Origin: Gemmatimonadota bacterium
GTDB taxonomy: Bacteria > Latescibacterota > UBA2968 > UBA8231
Direction of reading: 5' to 3'
NCBI GenBank assembly: GCA_018672475.1
Contig: JABHFS010000002.1
Location: forward strand, 1-44,213
DNA: 44,213 nt
Shown: positions 15,668-23,115 of the stretch, piece by piece
How the letters are laid out: every line of letters starts with the position of its first letter
Numbering within the stretch: the stretch's first letter is position 1
The notes under the pieces: generated by a model
The model's database searches: none
Seen by the model: the letters and a program-made list of their open reading frames with translations, nothing else
What the model was told of the DNA's origin: nothing
Program-made: the position numbers and the translations under genes

Positions 15668-18246
15668 TAGACCACGTGCACCAGTCTGGAAGCGTAGACT
15701 CCAGCCACATCACTATCGGCAGCGAAACCAACGCGCGCCATGTAAATGCCCGGCGGCACAATCTCGCCGACCTCGTCGCGCCCGTCCCATGCGACTCGAC
15801 GCTCGCCACTAGGGTGCGCGGCATCGATCGACAAATCGCGCAACCGCCGCCCCGCCAGATCGTAAATTTCCACCCGTAGTTGCTTCTCGCCTTCAAGGTG
15901 AAAGATCGACAAGGTTATCTCCGTAATATCATTGATGCCATCGCCATTGGGTGTAAACGCGCGCGGCACCACCTGCACATTTTCCAATAGCCGTGTCCGC
16001 TCCAAGTCCGACACTACTACCAGCGACTGACTCGACACCAGAGTGCTGGCATCGCCACCGCTGACCACCTGCACCCGCCCCGGCCTACTCGCCCGTTCCA
16101 ACTCGGCGGTAAAGGTCGTGCTCTGCAAAAATACCTTGGTGCGGAATTTGATCTCGTAGATCGGATTCCCACGCAGCACCGGCGCGGGAAAAAACAGTTC
16201 GATCTCGCCCTCCGCCCCCGGTTCCAATAGTAATTCACCCGGCCACAAATCCTGACCAGAACCAATGCGCAACGCCGCATCCCCGCCCGATCGCACCGAG
16301 AGCAACTCGATCGCCGCTGCCGAAGAAGAGCGCAGGCGCAAACGGTCGAAGCCCGGATTGCCCGCCGCGAATTCGGGCTGCAAATAAAGCGTAAAGTCCT
16401 GCTCAACCCCCGGTTCGATCTGCCATACCGGCCAAATCTCGCCGACCACCTTGTCGACCAAAGGCGGCTCGAAACGCAAGCGTAGATCGCGGATCTTGGC
16501 CGCCCTGAGCGGTTCGCGCGACAAAAGCCGCACCTGTACTTGCGCAAAAGCGCGTGGACTCGGCGATTTGAAGGCGAGGCCCGAGGCCTCGTAGACCTCA
16601 CTCCAACTGCTCCAATGCGGGCCAGCAACTTTTTCGATCACGACAGCCGGACGCCTATTTTCCGGCAGCAGGTCCCACAGGCTCTTGGCGATCTCACGAC
16701 CGGTCACCGCAAAATAATGCGGTATCTCGATAATCTCTTCGCCGCTGCGGGTGCGAACCTCGACCTGGGTGCCTGGCGGCTCTTCCCCCTCCCACTCCAC
16801 CACGGAAAACAACCGCGGTCTATCCAGCGGGATAAAAGGCGAGGTCATTTCCACCTCGGAGACAAAACCCTCGCCATAGGCCTGGATCTCGCTGATAAAA
16901 CCGTCGACCGATTCGTTGGGATTAAATTCGAGGTGGCGCATTTCGATAAAGCGCACTTCCTGCAGTGGAAAGGTCTCTTCGAGGTGCTGGTGGCCGCTGA
17001 GGTTGCGTTTTTCGTCGAAACTGTTCCAGATCCGTTCCCCATTAGGACTCAACGCCCCATTCGAAACCCGCAACTGATAAGCCAGCGGCGGCATCTCATT
17101 GGCCGGCGCGAGCAGTTTGATGCGGTCGAGCCAGTATTTGGCGCCCAAGTCGATCTTCAGCTGCCGCTCGTCGGCCACCGGATCGTAGATCGGCACGTCA
17201 AAGCTCGAAGAATAGAGTCCGTCGGAAAAAATCTTGCGGAAGAGAAATTCAAAACCGCCTTCGTCGGCGCCGCGTTCGACCTCGCTCTGGGTCAGCTTCA
17301 CCACATTCTGGCCGAGAGCAAAAACCTCGACCTCGGCCAAGCGGGGACGCTCGTGACGATAATAGCGCACCGGTCCGTGCTCGTCCTCCGGCAAGTCGAA
17401 ATAATCACGCTCGGAAATAAGGATCTCGCGCCCGCCCACCGTCAGACGGAAATAATCGACGGCGCCCCGGTCGTCTTCGGCCAAGATCTCATAGGTCTCG
17501 GCGTTCACTTCCTGCGCTCTGGGCCCGTCGGTATCGAGCACGTCGAGCCGCAAAAACTGAATAATCTCACCTTCGATGCCGTCGGTGACCTGGCGGTTGG
17601 GTTTGATGTCGAAAATATATTCGCGTTGGTTTTTATTGGGTTTGGTCTCCAAACCAATGCGAAAGAAGCGCCGGCGCTGATCGCGCCCCTGCCCGAAACG
17701 CAGCCCATCCGAGGCCATCAAACGAAACTTCAAAAAGGGATCGCCCTGTCCCTCATCGACAAAGCGCAGCACTACTCTGCGGGCGATTACCGCCCGCCCC
17801 AAATCAATCTCCAGAAACCACTGGTCCACCGGCGAGCTACGCAAAGGCTCCCAATAGGTGCTGGGATTGCGATCCAAAATAGCCGCCGCCTGGTCCCGGC
17901 TGGTGCCCACCTCACTAATACCGCCCTGCAGAGTGTCTTGCGACACGAAGGGGTTTACGTAGATAAAGTCGACCGCGTTTTGCGCCACCTCGATATCGCT
18001 GCGCAGAAAACGCGGTTCGACGGTGCCGTCTTCGCGTACGATCTGCACCCCGGTGGGCGCATCCCAGGCCTGCCAGTGCACCGGTTCGTTGATGCGCACT
18101 TGGTTAAAAAGTAGGCGGTAGCCTGCGCTTTCCTGGGCGAAAAGCGGATGGGCCAGAAAGAACAGTAGAATAGGCAGCATTATGCGCACTGGACTAGCAA
18201 AATTTTTACCGAGAAATGGGGTATGCAATTGAGTTCGTGTACGCAC
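15664..18246 (-). CDS. Secreted type A surface protein with two discoidin-like domains (A1)
   Basis: Up to 860 aa and the largest type A protein, first in the series. The open frame can start at GTG 18246, but the signal peptide MLPILLFFLAHPLFAQ begins at ATG 18180, with GTG 18189 (VRIM) just before it. I give the outer limit and think 18189 or 18180 more likely, as none has a clear ribosome site. A first discoidin-like domain has ILDRNPSTYWEPL and WFLEIDLGRAVIARRVVLRF (about 135-200). A second has QLKIDLGAKYWLDRIKLL and EVRFIEMRHLEF (about 370-460). Then comes the paralogue pattern SPSPRAFAQVQVRLL with LRFEPPLVDKV. The C-terminus has VVPRAFTPNGDGINDITEI and IYDLAGRRLRDL. Discoidin domains usually bind glycans, so a surface adhesin or glycan-binding role is inferred. 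Confidence 0.8.
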   Translation of the reverse strand: MRTRTQLHTPFLGKNFASPVRIMLPILLFFLAHPLFAQESAGYRLLFNQVRINEPVHWQAWDAPTGVQIVREDGTVEPRFLRSDIEVAQNAVDFIYVNPFVSQDTLQGGISEVGTSRDQAAAILDRNPSTYWEPLRSSPVDQWFLEIDLGRAVIARRVVLRFVDEGQGDPFLKFRLMASDGLRFGQGRDQRRRFFRIGLETKPNKNQREYIFDIKPNRQVTDGIEGEIIQFLRLDVLDTDGPRAQEVNAETYEILAEDDRGAVDYFRLTVGGREILISERDYFDLPEDEHGPVRYYRHERPRLAEVEVFALGQNVVKLTQSEVERGADEGGFEFLFRKIFSDGLYSSSFDVPIYDPVADERQLKIDLGAKYWLDRIKLLAPANEMPPLAYQLRVSNGALSPNGERIWNSFDEKRNLSGHQHLEETFPLQEVRFIEMRHLEFNPNESVDGFISEIQAYGEGFVSEVEMTSPFIPLDRPRLFSVVEWEGEEPPGTQVEVRTRSGEEIIEIPHYFAVTGREIAKSLWDLLPENRRPAVVIEKVAGPHWSSWSEVYEASGLAFKSPSPRAFAQVQVRLLSREPLRAAKIRDLRLRFEPPLVDKVVGEIWPVWQIEPGVEQDFTLYLQPEFAAGNPGFDRLRLRSSSAAAIELLSVRSGGDAALRIGSGQDLWPGELLLEPGAEGEIELFFPAPVLRGNPIYEIKFRTKVFLQSTTFTAELERASRPGRVQVVSGGDASTLVSSQSLVVVSDLERTRLLENVQVVPRAFTPNGDGINDITEITLSIFHLEGEKQLRVEIYDLAGRRLRDLSIDAAHPSGERRVAWDGRDEVGEIVPPGIYMARVGFAADSDVAGVYASRLVHVVY

Positions 18247-18485
18247 TGTGAGTTCCGAAATTTTCAGCTAAAAGTGGCCCATGACACGAGCGCAAATCTC
18301 GTACTAACCCGTCACAAGATATCACCGGAAGGTAGCGGCTACTTGATAAAGACGTATCAATTAGGTAGTCAGCTATATAAACGACGATCGCTAGCGTAGG
18401 GACAAGGGTGGATGGTGTCGATTCACATTGAATAATTTACAATACATGCTGCCGCAAAGCGCATAATAAGATACTCGGACATCCG

Positions 18486-19667
18486 TCATCTGGTCGTTTC
18501 TTCCCGCAAGATATCGAGATAGCGCTCACCATAACCCTCGTATTCTAGTCCCTCGCTATACGCTCCGTCGCGACCGTCGAGGCTCGTCGGTACCGCCTCG
18601 ACCACCGGTTCGATCTGGGTGTCCTCGTGCCACTCGTTCCACGAAGTAACCAGCAGCATATGTCCGGTAGCCGGTTCCGTGTAGGACGCCGCCTGCTGCA
18701 ACATAGCGCGAAAGAGGCTGCCGGGTTCACTCGTCTTAGTCAGCTTGCGAGACACCGCCGGGTGCCCATCGCGCACACCTTTGTCGTTGAAACCCGGTGT
18801 GGCGGCGGGAACAAAGGCCGCACCCGCTGCATTCGCCAACTTCTGCCATTTGCTCTGCGCCGCATAATAAGCATCAACTTTCTGCTGCCCGGCGTAGCCC
18901 TGTGCGCCCATACTGCCATATACATCGTAATTCGTCACGCCGTCAAGCAGTCCGAGGGCGGACGAATTTGTCGGTTGTCCGAATACCTGATCGCCGACGA
19001 TATAAATGTCGTGGCCCGCATCCGTTGCCGCATCGCGCATTCGCACGACCACCTCGTCGAGCACACCATTGCGCGACAGCACGCGCGTTAGATAAACAAA
19101 TAACACGGGGCGACCGTCGATGCGCAGATAGTTTGCATGATCGAAATAATTGGCCGCCATATGGGCGATATCCGCGGAGACATTGGACATATCCTCGAAC
19201 TCGGGAATACGCCCGGAGGTCTCGTAGAATAACGCCACTTGCATATCCCCCAGTTCCTCATGCGGCAAAATACGCTGCAATAACGTAGTATCCTCGCGGC
19301 GACCCGGCCCCCACCAACTAGCGACCCACAGCGACACATTGGCGGCGCGACTCCACTGCAAATGCTGGGCGATGACCTCTGGGGCGCGGTCGTCATACTC
19401 GCCAAGGCTGGGTGGCTGCGGCGGTTGCAAATGCTCGCGCATATAGCGACCACCATGAAAATCACCCGCATACCACGGGTAATAATAAACGCCAACCGTA
19501 TAGGCCGAGTCCAAAGCTGGGTCTTCGGAATCGGTCATCTCCTGCCCTTTTGTAGAATTTGTCGTCCCTTGCCCTGTGCAGGCACTCGCCAAGGCAAGAA
19601 AAAAGCTACAGGCGCAAACGAGCAACAAAGCCCGGTGAAATGGGTTATATATTGTATACTGAGACAT
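18486..19667 (-). CDS. GH99-like endo-alpha-mannanase-type lipoprotein
   Basis: A 393-aa lipoprotein. I chose ATG 19667 (MSQYTIYNPFHRALLLVC) over an upstream TTG because it gives a compact signal with lipobox LASAC. The body resembles glycoside hydrolase family 99 (endo-alpha-1,2-mannosidase/mannanase): YYPWYAGDFHGGR near the start, ANVSLWVASWWGPGRRED, ALFYETSGRIP, DGRPVLFVYLTRVLSRNG and, near the C-terminus, LLVTSWNEWHEDTQIEPV, where the acidic WNEWHE cluster is expected in the active site. It would act at the outer surface on alpha-mannose chains. It belongs to a stretch with a sulfatase and a GH92 alpha-mannosidase, which supports a mannan substrate. The exact bond cut is inferred from family only. 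Confidence 0.82.
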   Translation of the reverse strand: MSQYTIYNPFHRALLLVCACSFFLALASACTGQGTTNSTKGQEMTDSEDPALDSAYTVGVYYYPWYAGDFHGGRYMREHLQPPQPPSLGEYDDRAPEVIAQHLQWSRAANVSLWVASWWGPGRREDTTLLQRILPHEELGDMQVALFYETSGRIPEFEDMSNVSADIAHMAANYFDHANYLRIDGRPVLFVYLTRVLSRNGVLDEVVVRMRDAATDAGHDIYIVGDQVFGQPTNSSALGLLDGVTNYDVYGSMGAQGYAGQQKVDAYYAAQSKWQKLANAAGAAFVPAATPGFNDKGVRDGHPAVSRKLTKTSEPGSLFRAMLQQAASYTEPATGHMLLVTSWNEWHEDTQIEPVVEAVPTSLDGRDGAYSEGLEYEGYGERYLDILREETTR

Positions 19668-19793
19668 TTTTACAAGCTTTGCCGAGTTGTTCAATTTAGT
19701 CCTTTATGGCGCTGTAGTAGCACTCTTTTTTACGTCGAGACCAGTCTGGCTCAAGATGCAACACCTCATTTACTCTCTCAATAAAACTCGCTT

Positions 19794-21227
19794 TCAAATG
19801 CCGCCAATGCGGCGCGGACCCCGATCCATGGCTATCACAGAAGTGTCAAAACTGCGTTTGATAAGATCGGCACGGATATTGGCGAAGGCCGAATTCTCCC
19901 ACTGATTGTCAAATTCGTCGGGATCCTCCTGCAAATCGTAGAGTTCGCCGTAGTCGCGACCGTGGTAGACGACGAGTTTGTAGCGCCGATCGCGGTACAT
20001 CGTGGCGAGCGTGCCATCGCGGGCCTTTAGTGCATCGTAATACTCGCAGCGCACGAAGTCCCGGTGGTGATCCGGTGCAGCCTTGCCGGTGAGAATCGGC
20101 ACCAGTGATTTTCCGGTCATATTCTCGGGGATCTCCTGCCCGCTCAGCTCTAATAGCGTCGGCGCCTTGTCGCTCAGCTCCACCAATGCATCCGAGCGTT
20201 GCCCCGCCTCGATGTGGCCGGGCCAGGAGAAAATAAGCGGCACCCGTACGAGCCCCTCGTAAAAACGGCAGCCCTTTTGTATCAGACCGTGATCGCCCAG
20301 TGTTTCCCCGTGGTCGGAGGTAAAGACGACGATCGTATTGTCGCGCTGGCCGCTGTCATCCAGAGCCTGCAAAATTCGCCCCAACTGATCGTCGACCAGC
20401 TTGATCATCGCGTAGTAGACCGATTTCAACAGACGGGCGTCACTCGGCTTCCAGGGAGCGTCTTTCTCTGCAGAGTAATAGTCATTCTTCCAGCCCAATT
20501 CCTGCGGATAACACCCCTTCGACTGAAAATCGGCAAAGGACAGCCGCTCCTGTTCGGCCAGGTCGGACTCGCGGAACAACGGTCCGGGCATATCGGCCGG
20601 GTCAAATAAATCGCGATACTCGCGCGGCGCGTTGAACGGCGGATGCGGATCGTAGATATTGACGCTAGCTAACCACGGAGTATCGCGCTTTTGGGCCATA
20701 AACTCGATGGTCTTGTCGGCACACCACGTCGTCTGGTGGTATTCCGTGGGTACGCCGTCGGGATCCGGCACCAGGTCACCGAGGACCTTGCCCTTTTCAC
20801 GCACCCAGTCGGCATAGCCGTGGCCCACGGGCCAGTCGTCGCGCGGCGCGTGGCTGTACTCCCAATAGCGATAGCCGTCGTCGGCGCGCGGTTCGACATT
20901 GCCACCCGAGGCCGATGCCAAGTGCAGCTTGCCAATCAAACCGCAATCGTAACCCGCGTCGGCGAATGTACGCGTCACCAGCTTTGGCCGATCCGGAAAG
21001 TATTCGAGACCGTTGCCGTTAACGTGCACGGCGCTGGCATACATACCGGTGAGGAAACTAGCGCGGCTCGGCGTGCAGATCGGGCTCTGGCAATAGGCGT
21101 GCGTGAAGGTCGTGCCCGAAGCGACCAAGCTGTCGATATTCGGTGTCGACACGTGTTCGTTTCCCAAAGCGGCGATCGTGTCGTAGCGCTGCTGGTCGGT
21201 GCAAATCCAAAGAATATTCGGCGTCAT
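19794..21227 (-). CDS. Cys-type sulfatase
   Basis: A 477-aa sulfatase of the alkaline-phosphatase fold. The N-terminal metal site is ILWICTDQQRYDT (Asp11, Gln12). The activation motif is SPICTPSRASFLTG with Cys51, which must be oxidised to formylglycine by FGE or an anaerobic maturase. A second metal motif is VVFTSDHGETLGDHG. The C-terminal region has REYRDL and YGELYDLQEDPDEFDNQW, usual for choline-sulfatase/arylsulfatase relatives. No signal peptide is seen at the chosen ATG, which fits the start of the conserved core, so it may act in the cytoplasm on imported sulfated sugars. It sits between the GH99-like gene and an oxidoreductase. The FGE-like gene in this locus (27602-28107) is decayed, so maturation must come from elsewhere. 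Confidence 0.93.
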   Translation of the reverse strand: MTPNILWICTDQQRYDTIAALGNEHVSTPNIDSLVASGTTFTHAYCQSPICTPSRASFLTGMYASAVHVNGNGLEYFPDRPKLVTRTFADAGYDCGLIGKLHLASASGGNVEPRADDGYRYWEYSHAPRDDWPVGHGYADWVREKGKVLGDLVPDPDGVPTEYHQTTWCADKTIEFMAQKRDTPWLASVNIYDPHPPFNAPREYRDLFDPADMPGPLFRESDLAEQERLSFADFQSKGCYPQELGWKNDYYSAEKDAPWKPSDARLLKSVYYAMIKLVDDQLGRILQALDDSGQRDNTIVVFTSDHGETLGDHGLIQKGCRFYEGLVRVPLIFSWPGHIEAGQRSDALVELSDKAPTLLELSGQEIPENMTGKSLVPILTGKAAPDHHRDFVRCEYYDALKARDGTLATMYRDRRYKLVVYHGRDYGELYDLQEDPDEFDNQWENSAFANIRADLIKRSFDTSVIAMDRGPRRIGGI

Positions 21228-21421
21228 ATATAGGGCCTCGTTATCATCGATAAAATAAATTGCGTTGGGTCCAATAGGGAAGGAATGTTCTCCGTTCGAC
21301 CTATGGATAAACCTTCAATGCCTCGTCGTTGAAGTCAATGATCTTATAAGGCGAAGATAGAGCTTTTATCATTTTATCTTTTTCGGTTCCGACACTCCGC
21401 AACAAGGCGCGTTTGTCTTTC

Positions 21422-22522
21422 TTAGTACGTAGTTTGCGGTTGCGGCCAACTATACTGCGGCACCCATGGCAACTCATAGCCAAGTCGGTGCGCCGCGCGC
21501 TGCCACCAACGCGGATCGGCCAGTGCTGCGCGGGCGATAAATACGCCGTCGGCCTGTCCTGTGCGCAGGATATGATCGGCTTGCAAGGCGTCTGTTATCG
21601 CTCCAACCGTTCCTACTGGCATATCGGCCTCTGCTCTTATACGGGCGGCAAAGGAAGTCTGATACCCAGGGCCAGACGAAATATTAAGATTGGGCACATT
21701 GCCGCCCGCTGAGACGTCGATAAGATCCACACCGCGTTCTTTGGCCAGTCTGGCAAAGTGTATGGAGCGCTGCAAATCGCCTTCGATATCGTCCCAGTCG
21801 GTGGCTGAGATGCGCACGATGAGCGGCATGGTATCGGGTATTTTGGCGCGAATAGCATCGATAATCGCCAGCGGCAGTTTTAAACGGTTGTCGTCCGTAC
21901 CCCCCCATTCGTCCGTGCGCTGATTGACCAACGGACTGCGAAACGAGTCGACTAGATAACCGTGCGCGCCATGCAGCTCTATCAGGTCGAATCCTGCAGC
22001 GACGGCACGCTTTGCAGCCTCTGCAAAGTCTTCGATGACAGCGTGAATTTGTTCGACGGTCATCGCGAGAGGTGCTGAATAGTGCCCGAAGGCCGCATCC
22101 GTAGGGGCCAACGTCTGCCAACCACCCTCCGATGTTGGTACCGTGCCGTCCGGTCCCGTGGTCGGTGGGTACGTGGCGCCCTTACGGCCGGCGTGGCCAA
22201 TCTGAATGCCGATTTTGGCATCGTGGCTATGCGCGTGCACAAAGTGCGTGATCCGCTGCCAAGCGGCTACTTGCGCGTCGTTCCACAAGCCCGTATCCCG
22301 AGGCGAAATGCGCCCCTCCGGATTCACCGCTGTCGATTCGGCTATGATGAGCGCCGCGCCGCCCGTCGCGAAAGACCCTAGATGGACTAAGTGCCAATCG
22401 TTGGGAACGCCCGGCGCGTGTACCGGGTCGCAAGAATACTGGCACATCGGCGAAACCCAGCCACGATGAGGCAAGTTTACCGAGCGCAAAGTCAGTGGCT
22501 CGAATAGAGTCGAAGTCTTCAT
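21422..22522 (-). CDS. Old-yellow-enzyme-family NADH:flavin oxidoreductase (YqjM/NamA class)
   Basis: A 366-aa FMN enzyme of the old yellow enzyme family that reduces activated C=C bonds with NAD(P)H. The N-terminus LFEPLTLRSVNLPHRGWVSP then MCQYSCD carries the Cys (about 27) typical of the thermophilic-like YqjM class. IGIQIGHAGRKGATYPP and ELHGAHGYLVDSFRSPL then NQRTDEWGG are family hallmarks. DWDDIEGDLQRSIHFAR and the C-terminal phosphate-binding region AIRARADMPVGTVGAI-like and LADPRWWQRAAHRLG complete the barrel. The physiological substrate cannot be told from sequence. It lies in the carbohydrate locus on the same strand but is separated from the sulfatase by 194 nt without a visible gene, and may be its own unit downstream of the terminator at 22582-22623. 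Confidence 0.93.
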   Translation of the reverse strand: MKTSTLFEPLTLRSVNLPHRGWVSPMCQYSCDPVHAPGVPNDWHLVHLGSFATGGAALIIAESTAVNPEGRISPRDTGLWNDAQVAAWQRITHFVHAHSHDAKIGIQIGHAGRKGATYPPTTGPDGTVPTSEGGWQTLAPTDAAFGHYSAPLAMTVEQIHAVIEDFAEAAKRAVAAGFDLIELHGAHGYLVDSFRSPLVNQRTDEWGGTDDNRLKLPLAIIDAIRAKIPDTMPLIVRISATDWDDIEGDLQRSIHFARLAKERGVDLIDVSAGGNVPNLNISSGPGYQTSFAARIRAEADMPVGTVGAITDALQADHILRTGQADGVFIARAALADPRWWQRAAHRLGYELPWVPQYSWPQPQTTY

Positions 22523-22581
22523 TCATATCCTTTGGGGAAAAGTAGCATTTACACTTTCCGAAAAACTCTAAAAACACGTAC

Positions 22582-22623
22582 AAAAAAGCCGAATCGGCAA
22601 CGACACGGCTAGCCCATTCGGCT
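22582..22623 (-). terminator. Rho-independent terminator, minus strand
   Basis: On the minus strand an 8-bp stem (AGCCGAAT with ATTCGGCT, 22616-22623 and 22587-22594) closes a 21-nt loop and is followed by a run of six T (22587-22582). It lies after the AKR remnant and before the OYE gene, so it would end transcripts coming through the mannosidase, xylanase and remnant genes. Confidence 0.6.
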
Positions 22624-22728
22624 CAAGGTTGAGATTAGTCAGGCCCTACAGTGAACACCATCAACATGTATTGGATGTTTCACCGCGCAAACTTTTGCAT
22701 CCGCCCTTCCCCACACGCGGCCACTACA

Positions 22729-23115
22729 TCAGCCCCTGGTAACGCGAATATTCTCTAGTGCCGCATCCGGAAACGACCCCTTCTCCACCGCCTCGATCAG
22801 CGCTTCGGTATTGCCAACGCCGTTGATCCCCCAGCACCTCGTCTTGCCCGCATTGATCGCCTTCTGCAAACTCTGCGCTGGCGCGCTCCACCATCCTCGA
22901 CAGCGAGCCGCCCGCGTTCCGGCTGGCGCTCATTCAGCACCGCATGGTACAAATAGATCACGTCGACATGATCGCGGCCCAGCCATTTTAAACCCTCGTC
23001 TATCTGCGTAGTAATCACCTGCTCAATAGAATCGAGATTCTCCGGCCCCGGACTGACCTTGGTAGCGACCACCACATCGCCAAAGGCCGTGCCAGCGCCT
23101 ACCGCGATCCTCTCA
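22729..23115 (-). pseudogene. Aldo/keto reductase remnant
   Basis: A truncated and frameshifted piece of an aldo/keto reductase. One frame reads FGDVVVATKVSPGPENLDSI, TTQIDEGLKWLGRDHVDVIY and LYHAVLNERQPER, which is the AKR strand-helix region around the conserved DVIYLYH. Another frame then continues LQKAINAGKTRCWGINGVG and NTEALIEAVEKGSFPDAALE, corresponding to the next strand (usually GKIRYLGxS). The N-terminal third with the catalytic Asp/Tyr and the C-terminal third are absent. Its 5' limit is set by the stop codon of the xylanase gene, which runs directly into it, so a deletion or insertion breakpoint probably joined the two. Too damaged to make a working enzyme. Confidence 0.72.

Noticed and set aside
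16540..18114. Long 524-aa plus-strand open frame opposite the A1 gene
   Set aside because: It has no start context, no recognisable motifs and is a complement shadow of a gene with clear domains; similar long antisense frames occur at 33174-34577 and 34803-35690.
4830..18246. Interpreting the envelope array as a type IX secretion or SusC/SusD system
   Set aside because: TPNGDG-type C-terminal domains fit secreted cargo, but no SprA, PorV, GldK/L/M/N, TonB box or SusD sequence is visible.
21301..21483. 60-aa minus-strand open frame after the OYE gene
   Set aside because: It overlaps the 3' end of the oxidoreductase, has no domain and no ribosome site; treated as chance.
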